Shown here piece by piece: positions 16,010 to 24,340 of a stretch of 63,724 nt of DNA. The DNA is from Candidatus Sabulitectum sp. (GTDB lineage Bacteria > Fermentibacterota > Fermentibacteria > Fermentibacterales > JCC-6). Made by a program: the position numbers and the translations under genes. Below the pieces are notes generated by a model. That model was given only the letters and a program-made list of their open reading frames with translations, did not search any database and had not been told where the DNA came from. Each line of letters begins with the position of its first letter. Positions within the stretch are counted from its first letter, which is position 1. The stretch covers positions 1-63,724 of the forward strand of contig JAGLOJ010000037.1 of assembly GCA_023139045.1 (NCBI GenBank), written 5' to 3'.

Positions 16010-16913
16010 CTCTCAGGTTATCAGGTAATGAGACAAGTTCAATGTAGCTGGAATCTTTTCCGGGAATGACAATTTCACCATCAAGCTCAATAACCAGTGA
16101 ACCGGGTCGATCCGGCTCAATTCTGATAACTTTTCCCCGTGCTGATGTTGCCCACTTTGTTTCGAGTAGTGTTCCGTCAAACAGTTTTGCAGCGTGTTTT
16201 GCTATTGTAAAAAAGTTCATTGGTGCCAGTACTGCGCAATCCAGCAGTCCGTCATCAGAGACCGCAGAGGGGGAGAGAAGCATACCGCCACCGGAATATC
16301 TGCCCACTCCTGTTGTAAGGGTCAGGTAATCACCTTTGTAAAACGGCTTCCCGTCGCAGGAGATTGCAGCCCTCCAGTGGGGAGGAAGAAACGCAGAAAC
16401 AGCCAGCACAAACAGGTAGTTCATTTTGCCGAACGGAAGAAATTTTCTGGCTCCGATTGTTCTTTTCAGAACAAGGGCATCAAATCCTGCACCTGCGGAA
16501 TTCAGGAAGAATCTGCTTCCGCCCTGCCATATGCAGATCCCCGCATCAACAAGCCCAGTATTCCCGGCAGCAATGGCCTTTATGCACGAGTCAATTGTTG
16601 CCGGATTGAAACCGACTGAACGGATCCAGTCATTGCCGGATCCTGCTGGTAGAAAGGCAAGAACTGGCCTGCACTCGAGGGGAGAGAGAGAGGCAGCTGC
16701 ATCTGATGCTGTTCCATCTCCTCCGAAAACAATTACGCCGTCATACCCGAGATTGAGAGCATTTGAAGCAAGTAACCTGGTCTGCGCGGGAGCTTCTGTA
16801 AACCTGGCTGTGAAATTAATCCCGGCAGCCTTGAGAGAAACTTCGGTAAAGTTCCACAATTTACCTGCAGAACCTTGACCGGCCTTTTTGTTCACAATAA
16901 CAAGCCAGTTCAA
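15987..16913 (-). CDS. Diacylglycerol kinase-family lipid kinase (YegS/BmrU-like)
   Basis: A 308-residue kinase of the DAGK catalytic family. The nucleotide loop VIVFGGDGTASDAAASL and LAFLPAGSGNDWIRSVG are diagnostic. The C-terminal beta-sandwich ends with RPGSLVIELDGEIVIPG, also typical of YegS. It phosphorylates diacylglycerol, sphingosine or a related lipid at the inner membrane face. The start is a TTG at 16913, five bases after GAGGAGG. Its upstream region is shared divergently with the rex promoter. Confidence 0.88.
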   Translation of the reverse strand: MNWLVIVNKKAGQGSAGKLWNFTEVSLKAAGINFTARFTEAPAQTRLLASNALNLGYDGVIVFGGDGTASDAAASLSPLECRPVLAFLPAGSGNDWIRSVGFNPATIDSCIKAIAAGNTGLVDAGICIWQGGSRFFLNSAGAGFDALVLKRTIGARKFLPFGKMNYLFVLAVSAFLPPHWRAAISCDGKPFYKGDYLTLTTGVGRYSGGGMLLSPSAVSDDGLLDCAVLAPMNFFTIAKHAAKLFDGTLLETKWATSARGKVIRIEPDRPGSLVIELDGEIVIPGKDSSYIELVSLPDNLRVIVPPEE

Positions 16914-17012
16914 ACAGACCTCCTCAAAGCTTCATTCCTGTTCGTCAGGTATTAAGTGATTGCTCGACAGAGTACTAATTCCGAAGGGTTTGAAAGTCAA
17001 TGGAAATACCCC

Positions 17013-17040
17013 TTGACAGGAGAGGGAATTTGTTTAGAAT
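17013..17040 (+). promoter_or_regulatory. Promoter of the rex-hydrogenase operon
   Basis: A perfect TTGACA -35 (17013-17018) and a TAGAAT -10 (17035-17040) are separated by 16 bases, about 57 bases upstream of rex. It is a strong sigma-70-type promoter, and the Rex box starts eight bases after the -10. Confidence 0.8.
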
Positions 17041-17047
17041 TCAGTTG

Positions 17048-17065
17048 TTGTGAAATAAATAACAG
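17048..17065 (+). promoter_or_regulatory. Rex operator
   Basis: TTGTGAA-ATAA-ATAACAG matches the Rex box consensus TTGTGAANNNNTTCACAA well in the left half and in TAACA of the right half. It covers the expected transcription start just downstream of the -10. Inferred: Rex represses its own gene and the hydrogenase operon when NADH/NAD+ is low, and releases when NADH rises. Confidence 0.75.
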
Positions 17066-17097
17066 ACGTAGACTGGCGAGCTTGTAATGCGTGACGA

Positions 17098-17736
17098 ATG
17101 GAGCAAGTTGTGATTTCTGATAGAACAATCGAACGCTTAAGCCTGTACAGATGGTTGCTTGAGATGAGGATCGACCCTGGTACCGTAAATTTGTTTTCCC
17201 ATCAGCTTGCTTCCATGGCCTGTGTGAGCCCGGCCCAGCTCAGGAGAGATTTGATGGCTATCGGCTACTCCGGCAGCCCGGGCAAGGGCTACCTGGTCAA
17301 AGATCTGGCAAGAAGCATCGGGTCTGTTCTGGATGGAAGTGAACCTTCCCGCGTTGCCCTGGTGGGAATGGGAAATCTGGGAAGAGCAATTGTATCCTTC
17401 CTGCGCGGAAGAAAATCTCATCTCCAGATAGTAGCCACATTTGACACCGACTGCCGGAAGACGGGAAGAGTAATCAGCGGGTGCAGATGCTACAACCAGG
17501 ATCAAATAGAGGAAATCGTGGAAAAGGAGAAAATTTCTGTTGCTGTTGTAACAGTTCCTTCCGGAGCGGCGCAGATGGTGGCAGATCGACTTGTGAATGC
17601 CGGGGTAACCGGAATTCTGAATTATGCCCCGGTGCCGCTGAAACTGCCGGACTGTGTGTACCTTGAGAACAGAGATGTCACGGCTGCACTTGAGAAAGTG
17701 GCCTACTTCGCAAGAAAATCGACAGGAAGGGTGTAG
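17098..17736 (+). CDS. rex: Redox-sensing transcriptional repressor Rex
   Basis: A 212-residue repressor that senses NADH/NAD+. An N-terminal winged helix (residues about 5-75) contains RTIERLSLYRWLLE and the recognition region ACVSPAQLRRDLMAIGYSG, which is close to the Rex consensus VSPAQVRKDLSYFGEFG. The Rossmann domain follows with VALVGMGNLGRAIVSF (about 86-101), ATFDTD and GILNYAPVPLKLP, near-identical to the family pattern. It is the first gene behind a promoter with a Rex box and precedes NADH-linked hydrogenase genes, so it probably autoregulates and controls H2 metabolism. Confidence 0.95.
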   Translation: MEQVVISDRTIERLSLYRWLLEMRIDPGTVNLFSHQLASMACVSPAQLRRDLMAIGYSGSPGKGYLVKDLARSIGSVLDGSEPSRVALVGMGNLGRAIVSFLRGRKSHLQIVATFDTDCRKTGRVISGCRCYNQDQIEEIVEKEKISVAVVTVPSGAAQMVADRLVNAGVTGILNYAPVPLKLPDCVYLENRDVTAALEKVAYFARKSTGRV

Positions 17737-17740
17737 TTGC

Positions 17741-18208
17741 ATGAAAATAAATCGCATAGAGGAGATTCTAAAATCGTATATGAGCGCCGGCAGAGATAAA
17801 CTCATACCCATTCTGCAGGAAGTTCAGGAAGCGGAGGGCTTTCTTTCAAGAGAATCTGTTGAACTGACAGGCAGACATCTTGGTCTGCCTGCAAGTAAAA
17901 TTTTCGGGGTGGCGACATTCTATAATCAGTTCAGATTTGAGCCTATGGGCAAATTTCACATTCAGATATGCCGTGGCACTGCTTGTCATGTGAAGGGTTC
18001 CGCACCCCTTCTTGATTCTCTCGTGAAGGAACTTGATGTTGAGCCCGGAAGAACTACAAAAGACGGGCTTTTCAGCCTTGAAGTTGTGGCCTGCATCGGG
18101 GCATGCGGTCTGGCTCCTGTAATTGCAGTGAATGGTGAATTTCATGCAAGACTTGAGTGCGATCAGATTCCCGTAATAATTGATTCATACAGAAAGAAGG
18201 GGTTGTAG
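17741..18208 (+). CDS. hydC: [FeFe] hydrogenase gamma subunit, NuoE-like
   Basis: A 155-residue NuoE-type [2Fe-2S] protein. The four ligands are visible as C77 and C82 (ICRGTACH) and C118 and C122 (ACIGACG). The ATG at 17741, four bases after the rex TAG, starts the family's usual N-terminal helix region; an upstream start at 17654 would lie inside rex. In trimeric NAD(P)-linked [FeFe] hydrogenases this subunit passes electrons between the NuoF-like and hydrogenase subunits. Its order with hydB and hydA is the classical one. Confidence 0.92.
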   Translation: MKINRIEEILKSYMSAGRDKLIPILQEVQEAEGFLSRESVELTGRHLGLPASKIFGVATFYNQFRFEPMGKFHIQICRGTACHVKGSAPLLDSLVKELDVEPGRTTKDGLFSLEVVACIGACGLAPVIAVNGEFHARLECDQIPVIIDSYRKKGL

Positions 18209-18209
18209 T

Positions 18210-20204
18210 ATGAGTGACAGTTTTACATTGTGCTGCAGTGAGTGCTGGCATTCTTCGGAGAACCCCTGCCCGACCATAATTGAGTGTTTTACATCCGGTC
18301 CCCAGTGCCACGAGTGCTCTGACTGCACTGACGGACGGATACTGCAGAAAAAAATGCTTGTTAAGCAGGATGTTTCAGTACCCGCAATTTTTGTAGGCAC
18401 GGGAACTTGCGGTCTGGGTGCCGGAGCCGGTAAAAGCCTGGCGGTTGTAAAAAGCTGGCTGGAACACCAGTCGCTGGAAGCAGAAGTTATTGAGGTCGGA
18501 TGTGTGGGCCTCTGTGCCGTGGAACCGATAATTGATATTCAGATGCCGGGCAGAGCCAGAATTTCTTTTCAGACCGTTACAGAAGACAAGGTCGCAGAGT
18601 TGCTGGATTCATTCGTGCTGAACAGCGTAATTCCTGCTGAACTTGTACTGGCCCAGTACAGATCGGAACATTTAAAGAGCTGGGAAGATGTTCTATTCAT
18701 GGATGAGCATCCTTTCTTTGGTGCCCAGACCAGATGGGTTCTTGAGAATTGCGGCATCATAAATCCTGTGAGTATCGAGGAATACATTGCCGGGGGCGGT
18801 TACAGAGCATTCTCAGACGCAATCAGTGGAAACACTCCGGAAGATGTCTGTGACAACATTGAGAGAAGCGGCCTCAGGGGAAGAGGTGGCGGAGGTTTCC
18901 CCACAGGCAGAAAGTGGAAGTATGCTCTTGCTGCACCGGCTGATGCAAAGTACATAATCTGCAACGCGGATGAAGGCGATCCCGGGGCATTCATGGACAG
19001 GGCAGTAATTGAGGGTGATCCACACAAGTTGATCGAAGGAATGGCAATTGGAGCCTACGCAATCGGTGCCGGCAAAGCCTATGTGTACATCAGAGCAGAG
19101 TACCCTCTTGCGGTGGAGAGACTGAAGATCGCAATCAGGCAGGCCACCCGATGGGGTTTACTTGGATGCAACATTCTGGATAGTGGCTTTGATCTGGAAT
19201 TTGTGATAAAAATGGGTGCTGGAGCGTTTGTCTGCGGCGAGGAAACGGCACTTATACACAGCATAGAGGGAAAAAGGGGAATGCCTTCACCCAAGCCGCC
19301 ATATCCGGCCATAAGCGGTCTTTTCGGTAAACCCACAGTTATCAACAATGTAGAGACTTTCGCCAATGTGCCATCCATTGCTTTAAAAGGAGCCGACTGG
19401 TTCAGCTCTCTGGGAACAGAACAAAGCAAGGGAACCAAAGTATTCGCCCTATCTGGAAAAATCACAAATACAGGTCTGATTGAAGTGGCGATGGGCACTT
19501 CTCTGGGCGATATTCTCTTCAAAATGGGTGGCGGTGTTCCTGACGGAAAGAAGTTCAAGGCTGTTCAAATAGGGGGACCATCCGGAGGATGCATCCCTGC
19601 ACAGCATGTTGACATAAAAATAGATTACGAGTCATTGAAAGAATTCGGTGCAATGATGGGCTCCGGTGGTCTTGTGGTCATGGACGAAGATACGTGCATG
19701 GTGGATGTGGCTAAATTCTTTATGGATTTCATTCAGCGGGAAAGCTGTGGAAAGTGTATCCCGTGCCGGGAGGGCACAAGAAGAATGCTGGAAATGCTTG
19801 AAGCTGTTACAAGGGGCAGACGGGGCGAATCCGGCAGACAATCTCTGGAAAGATTCAGAGGCATTGTGAACATGGAGAAACTGGGAGAGGTTATCAAACA
19901 GACCAGTTTGTGCGGTCTCGGGCAGACTGCACCGAATCCGGTTCTCAGCACCCTCAGATGGTTCAGAGATGAATATGAGGCTCACATTTATGACCGAAAG
20001 TGTCCGGCAGGTGTCTGCACCGGTCTTCTTGAATACACCATCGCAGCCGACCTGTGTAAAGGCTGCACACTTTGTGTAAAAAAATGTCCCACTGAAGCAA
20101 TCATGGGTGCCCGAAAAAGCCCGCACTATATTATTCCCGATAAGTGTATCGGATGCGGAACCTGTCTGGAAGTATGTCCTTTCAATGCAGTCAAGGTTCA
20201 GTAG
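18210..20204 (+). CDS. hydB: [FeFe] hydrogenase beta subunit, NuoF-like (electron-bifurcating type)
   Basis: A 664-residue diaphorase subunit. Order: an unusual Cys-rich N terminus (residues about 7-42, eight Cys and two His), a thioredoxin-like [2Fe-2S] domain (GTGTCGLGAGAG ... VGCVGLCAVEP), the NuoF FMN/NAD domain (GLRGRGGGGFPTGRKW; NADEGDPGAFMDR), the N3-type [4Fe-4S] motif ESCGKCIPCREGT near 511, and two C-terminal ferredoxin clusters (CKGCTLCVKKCPTEA; CIGCGTCLEVCP). This layout is that of HydB/HndC proteins that oxidise or reduce NAD(P)H and ferredoxin together. The ATG at 18210 follows AAGGGG; the stop of hydC is one base upstream. Confidence 0.93.
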   Translation: MSDSFTLCCSECWHSSENPCPTIIECFTSGPQCHECSDCTDGRILQKKMLVKQDVSVPAIFVGTGTCGLGAGAGKSLAVVKSWLEHQSLEAEVIEVGCVGLCAVEPIIDIQMPGRARISFQTVTEDKVAELLDSFVLNSVIPAELVLAQYRSEHLKSWEDVLFMDEHPFFGAQTRWVLENCGIINPVSIEEYIAGGGYRAFSDAISGNTPEDVCDNIERSGLRGRGGGGFPTGRKWKYALAAPADAKYIICNADEGDPGAFMDRAVIEGDPHKLIEGMAIGAYAIGAGKAYVYIRAEYPLAVERLKIAIRQATRWGLLGCNILDSGFDLEFVIKMGAGAFVCGEETALIHSIEGKRGMPSPKPPYPAISGLFGKPTVINNVETFANVPSIALKGADWFSSLGTEQSKGTKVFALSGKITNTGLIEVAMGTSLGDILFKMGGGVPDGKKFKAVQIGGPSGGCIPAQHVDIKIDYESLKEFGAMMGSGGLVVMDEDTCMVDVAKFFMDFIQRESCGKCIPCREGTRRMLEMLEAVTRGRRGESGRQSLERFRGIVNMEKLGEVIKQTSLCGLGQTAPNPVLSTLRWFRDEYEAHIYDRKCPAGVCTGLLEYTIAADLCKGCTLCVKKCPTEAIMGARKSPHYIIPDKCIGCGTCLEVCPFNAVKVQ

Positions 20205-20219
20205 CAGAAGGTGGAAAAT

Positions 20220-21938
20220 ATGAAAATAACAATAAACAACAGAATACTTGAAGCCAGTCCGGGAGAAACAGTACTCTCTGTGGCCGCCAGAGCCGGGATA
20301 TCAATACCGACACTTTGTCACATGGAGGGCCTTCCTCCCACAGGTGCCTGCCGAATGTGTGTTGTGGAAGATATTGGAACAGATAATCTCATTCCCTCCT
20401 GCTCTCAGCCTGCGGTGGAGGGCATGGAGATAAAAACCCATTCACCAAAGGCTCTCAATGCCAGAAAGACCATTGTTGAGCTTCTTCTGGCAAATCATCC
20501 TGATGACTGTCTTTACTGCATCAGGAACGGATGCTGTACCCTTCAGGATTATTCAGAGGAGCTCGGTGTAAGACAGAGAAGATATAGCGGTGTAAAATCC
20601 ACCTATGATCTTGATGTTTCCAGCCCCTCAATTGTCCGTGATCCTGACAAATGCATACTGTGCGGAAAGTGTGTTCGCGTTTGTGAAGAGATTCAGGGAG
20701 TAAGTGCAATCGATTTTGTGGGCAGAGGCAGTGCCACCCACATTGGATGTGCCTTTGAAGAGGGATTGAATGTTTCAAGCTGTGTATACTGCGGCCAGTG
20801 CATCATGGTGTGCCCCACCGGAGCCCTTGCGGAAAAAGATGAAACGGCACGGGTCATTGCAGCACTCAGAAACCCTGACATTACCGTTGTGGCTCAGCAT
20901 GCTCCGGCTATCAGTGTTACCATTGCCGAGGATTTCGGCATCAAACCGGGAACTGATATTGTGGACAGGATGAACGGAGCCATGAGGAGAATGGGATTCG
21001 ACTATATTTTCCCCACATCTTTCGGTGCCGATCTCACTGTAATCGAGGAAGCCCATGAGCTTGTTCAGCGAGTCACTTCCGGTGGACCATTCCCGCTTTT
21101 TACAAGTTGTTCTCCAGGCTGGGTCAAGTTTATGGAAGAATTCTATCCGGAGCTTGTGAAGAATGTTTCGTCATGCAAAAGTCCTCAGCAGATGCTGGGA
21201 GCTGTTGTGAAGCGTATCTGGACCAGTGAGAGGGATATCGACCCGAAGAAAGTGTTCCATGTCTCTATCATGCCCTGTACAGCCAAGAAGTTTGAATGTG
21301 ACAGACCGGGCATGCGCAATGACTCGGTTAGAGATGTTGACGTTGTTCTCACAACCAGAGAATTTGTCAGAATGATCAAAATGTTCGGCATTGACCTGGA
21401 GCAGGTGGATGGAGAACCGGCAGATAATCCTTATGGAGAGCGCAGCTCCGCCGGAAAGATCTTCGGGGCAAGCGGAGGGGTCATGGAGGCCGCAGTGAGA
21501 ACTGCATACCACATGATAACTGCGAAGGAGCTTCCAGATCTTGACGTCAAGGATGTAAGAGGTTTTAAAGGAATTAAGGAAATCGAGATAGAGATCGGTG
21601 AATTCGTACTGAAGGCCGCTGTCGTCAGCGGTTTGGGTAATGCCAGAAAACTTCTTGACAGCATACTTGCAGGTGAGAAAACATACCATTTCGTAGAGAT
21701 CATGACCTGTCCCGGTGGATGTATCGCAGGGGGCGGACAACCATTCACCTCTGATCCGAAGATGGTCAGATCCAGAATGATGTCACTTTACAGTATTGAT
21801 TCATCGGCACCTGTGAGAACCGCACACTCGAACGTTTCCCTGAAGAAGCTTTATGATGATCATCTGAAGAAACCGGGCAGCCATGTTGCTCACGAAATAC
21901 TGCATACCGGCTATGCCAGGAGAGAGGTGCTCAAGTAG
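20220..21938 (+). CDS. hydA: [FeFe] hydrogenase catalytic subunit
   Basis: A 572-residue catalytic subunit that interconverts protons and H2. Order: N-terminal [2Fe-2S] ferredoxin domain (CHMEGLPPTGACRMC), His-Cys [4Fe-4S] domain (HPDDCLYCIRNGCC), two [4Fe-4S] clusters (CILCGKCVRVCEE; CVYCGQCIMVCPTG) and the H-cluster domain with L1 TSCSPGW (C297), L2 MPCTAKKFE and L3 EIMTCPGGCIAGGGQP. TSCSPGW is the form common in trimeric bifurcating enzymes. The ATG at 20220 follows AAGGTGG. It needs HydE, HydF and HydG maturases, which are not in this window. Confidence 0.95.
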   Translation: MKITINNRILEASPGETVLSVAARAGISIPTLCHMEGLPPTGACRMCVVEDIGTDNLIPSCSQPAVEGMEIKTHSPKALNARKTIVELLLANHPDDCLYCIRNGCCTLQDYSEELGVRQRRYSGVKSTYDLDVSSPSIVRDPDKCILCGKCVRVCEEIQGVSAIDFVGRGSATHIGCAFEEGLNVSSCVYCGQCIMVCPTGALAEKDETARVIAALRNPDITVVAQHAPAISVTIAEDFGIKPGTDIVDRMNGAMRRMGFDYIFPTSFGADLTVIEEAHELVQRVTSGGPFPLFTSCSPGWVKFMEEFYPELVKNVSSCKSPQQMLGAVVKRIWTSERDIDPKKVFHVSIMPCTAKKFECDRPGMRNDSVRDVDVVLTTREFVRMIKMFGIDLEQVDGEPADNPYGERSSAGKIFGASGGVMEAAVRTAYHMITAKELPDLDVKDVRGFKGIKEIEIEIGEFVLKAAVVSGLGNARKLLDSILAGEKTYHFVEIMTCPGGCIAGGGQPFTSDPKMVRSRMMSLYSIDSSAPVRTAHSNVSLKKLYDDHLKKPGSHVAHEILHTGYARREVLK

Positions 21939-21939
21939 C

Positions 21940-23934
21940 ATGAGTAAGTCACCGCTGGTGCAGACCATTCCCGACAAATGCAGGATGTGCTATACCTGCG
22001 TTCGTGAGTGCCCTGCCAAGGCAATAAGAATCAGTGGTGGTCAGGCAGAGGTAATTGATGACCGCTGTATCGGCTGCGGTAACTGTATTCAAGTCTGTAC
22101 CCGGGGTGCCAAGAAACCTGTGGAATCCATACGGCAGGTTACTGATCTTCTTGGTTCGGGAAAGAAGATTGCAGCGATCATTGCTCCGAGTTTTCCAGCG
22201 GAATTCACCGAAATTTCTCCGGAAAAGGTTGTGGGTATGCTGAAAGCCATTGGTTTCGAATATGTCTGTGAAGTTGCTTTCGGTGCTGATATTGTTGCCC
22301 AAGCCTACAGGAAACTGTTGAATGACAACCCGGAGAAAAGATTTATTGGAGTTACCTGCCCGGCGGTGGTGAGCTATGTTGAAAAATACATTCCCGAACT
22401 GGTTCCTCACCTTGCTCCAATAGCCTCACCCATGGTTGCGGAAGCCAACGTTGTGAAGAAGCTTTACGGGGAGGAAACGGAGATAGTTTTCATCGGTCCG
22501 TGTATTGCGAAAAAAGGAGAGGCCGAGGAGGAAACTGCCCTGAATGTTACAGCCTCACTCACTTTTGCTGAAATGAGAAGCCTGCTGGCAATCTACAGCA
22601 TTGATCCGGAGAAAGTGGAGGAGAGCGGTTTCAATCCGCCCACTCCCGGCCTGGGGACACTTTTCCCCATCAACAGAGGAATGCTTCAGGCGGCAGACAT
22701 GCATGAGGATCTTGTTTCAGGAGAAATTGTTACCGCAGACGGCAGGAACAACTTTGTGGAAGCTCTCACGGAATTCGCATCCGGTGATATGGAGGCCAGA
22801 CTTCTGGAAGTTCTGTGTTGTCAGGGGTGTATAATGGGTCCCGGCATGACAAGCAAAGCACCTATTTTCAGACGAAGAGCAAAAATAAGCAGATATGCCA
22901 GAGAAAGTCTGGACAAGGTGAATTTCAATGCCTGGAATATCGCTTCGGAAAGATGTGCCGATATAGATATTGAAAGGAAATTCACTCCCTCGGACAAGAG
23001 GTTGAAAGTGCCCAGTGAGATCGAGGTCAACAGGATAATGGAGAGAATGGGCAAGTTCACCATAGAGGATGAATTGAACTGCGGCGCCTGCGGCTATGAG
23101 ACATGCAGAAACCATGCGATCGCTATCTACAAAGGCCTTGCGGAAAGCGAGATGTGCCTTCCATACTCTATTGATCAGTTGAAAAACACTGTAGAGGAAC
23201 TGGCTTTGACTCACGATGAGCTGGCAGGCACACGGGTGGCACTGAAGCACGCTGAGAAAATGGCGGACATGGGCCAGCTCGCTGCGGGAATTGCTCACGA
23301 GGTTAACAATCCGCTGGGCGTTGTTCTGATGTACGCTCATACTCTGCTGGAAGAGAATCCGGACAATAAAGAGTTGAGGGAGGATCTTAAGACAATCACA
23401 GTCCACGCCGACAGATGCAGGAAGATAGTTGCCGGTCTTCTTGATTTTGCAAGACAGAACAAAGTCAGCAGAACTTTGATAAATGTTCCGGAACTGATCC
23501 GCAAGGTAATCAGTGTGATTAAACGTCCTGATGGTATTGAACTGCTTTTCATCAGTGAAGATATAGAACCCTGTGCAGAGCTGGACGAGGATCAGATGGC
23601 GCAAGTTCTTACAAATCTGACAACAAATGCATTTCAGGCTATGGGAAATTCCGGCAGGCTCACTGTGAAAACAGGTGGCGACGCCGAGATGGTTACGATA
23701 TCGGTAAGCGACACCGGAACCGGGATTCCCAGAGAGAATCTGAAAAAGATATTTGAGCCCTTCTTCACTACAAAAGGCAGGGGAGAAGGCACGGGGCTGG
23801 GCCTTGCTGTAACATATGGCATTGTGAAGATGCACAGGGGGCAGATAACGGTAAATACCAATACGGATTCTCATGCGGGCCCCACGGGAACCAGTTTTAC
23901 AGTGACTCTTCCCAGAAGAGGACCATCCAACTGA
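21940..23934 (+). CDS. Hydrogenase-like sensor histidine kinase (putative H2/redox sensor)
   Basis: A 664-residue fusion. An N-terminal two-[4Fe-4S] ferredoxin domain (CRMCYTCVRECPAKAI; CIGCGNCIQVCTRG) is followed by an [FeFe]-hydrogenase C-terminal domain. L1 is changed to VTCPAVVSYVEK, L2 is IGPCIAKKGEAE and L3 is EVLCCQGCIMGPGM, so all four H-cluster cysteines remain but the catalytic surroundings differ. Next come a four-Cys Fe-S motif (CGACGYETCRNHA ... EMCLP), a coiled coil, HisKA (GIAHEVNNPLG, H453) and HATPase (GTGLGLAVTYGIVK). This resembles sensory HydS proteins but ends in a kinase rather than a PAS domain. The ATG lies one base after the hydA stop. It probably reports H2 or redox state to the receivers that follow. 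Confidence 0.88.
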   Translation: MSKSPLVQTIPDKCRMCYTCVRECPAKAIRISGGQAEVIDDRCIGCGNCIQVCTRGAKKPVESIRQVTDLLGSGKKIAAIIAPSFPAEFTEISPEKVVGMLKAIGFEYVCEVAFGADIVAQAYRKLLNDNPEKRFIGVTCPAVVSYVEKYIPELVPHLAPIASPMVAEANVVKKLYGEETEIVFIGPCIAKKGEAEEETALNVTASLTFAEMRSLLAIYSIDPEKVEESGFNPPTPGLGTLFPINRGMLQAADMHEDLVSGEIVTADGRNNFVEALTEFASGDMEARLLEVLCCQGCIMGPGMTSKAPIFRRRAKISRYARESLDKVNFNAWNIASERCADIDIERKFTPSDKRLKVPSEIEVNRIMERMGKFTIEDELNCGACGYETCRNHAIAIYKGLAESEMCLPYSIDQLKNTVEELALTHDELAGTRVALKHAEKMADMGQLAAGIAHEVNNPLGVVLMYAHTLLEENPDNKELREDLKTITVHADRCRKIVAGLLDFARQNKVSRTLINVPELIRKVISVIKRPDGIELLFISEDIEPCAELDEDQMAQVLTNLTTNAFQAMGNSGRLTVKTGGDAEMVTISVSDTGTGIPRENLKKIFEPFFTTKGRGEGTGLGLAVTYGIVKMHRGQITVNTNTDSHAGPTGTSFTVTLPRRGPSN

Positions 23935-23949
23935 TAAAGGAGATCTCTG

Positions 23950-24339
23950 ATGATTGAAGTGAAGAAAGTTCTTGTTGTAGACGATGACCCGGATTTCCTT
24001 TCTCAAACTGAGATGATGTTTTCTTCCCGGGGGTATGAGGTCGTTACTGCACCCGGAAGAGGGGAAGCCGAAGCGATATTTGATTCGTACACGCCGGACA
24101 TTGCCGTTATTGATCTTATGATGGAAAATGATGATGATGGATTCGTGCTTGCATACCGTCTCAAGAAGAGGTTTCCAGCTTGCATTGTGATCATGGTGAC
24201 AAATGTTACCGGTGAAACAGGCATTGAATTCCCCGGTGAAGACGATTCCTCCGGATGGATAAATGCCGATGCCATTCTTTCGAAACCTGTGAGGTTTGAA
24301 CAGATCGAGGAAGAACTGAAGAAGATTGAGAGCCGGTAG
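23950..24339 (+). CDS. Single-domain response regulator
   Basis: A 129-residue receiver domain without an output domain. Seen: acidic pocket VLVVDDDPDFL, phospho-acceptor Asp in IAVIDLMMEND, Thr in MVTNVT and Lys in ILSKPVRFEQ. The loop after beta-4 carries an extra acidic insert (FPGEDDSSGW). GGAGATCTCTG precedes the ATG, 15 bases after the hydrogenase-kinase stop. A stand-alone receiver between two kinases suggests a phosphorelay shuttle from the hydrogenase-like kinase. Confidence 0.88.
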   Translation: MIEVKKVLVVDDDPDFLSQTEMMFSSRGYEVVTAPGRGEAEAIFDSYTPDIAVIDLMMENDDDGFVLAYRLKKRFPACIVIMVTNVTGETGIEFPGEDDSSGWINADAILSKPVRFEQIEEELKKIESR

Positions 24340-24340
24340 A

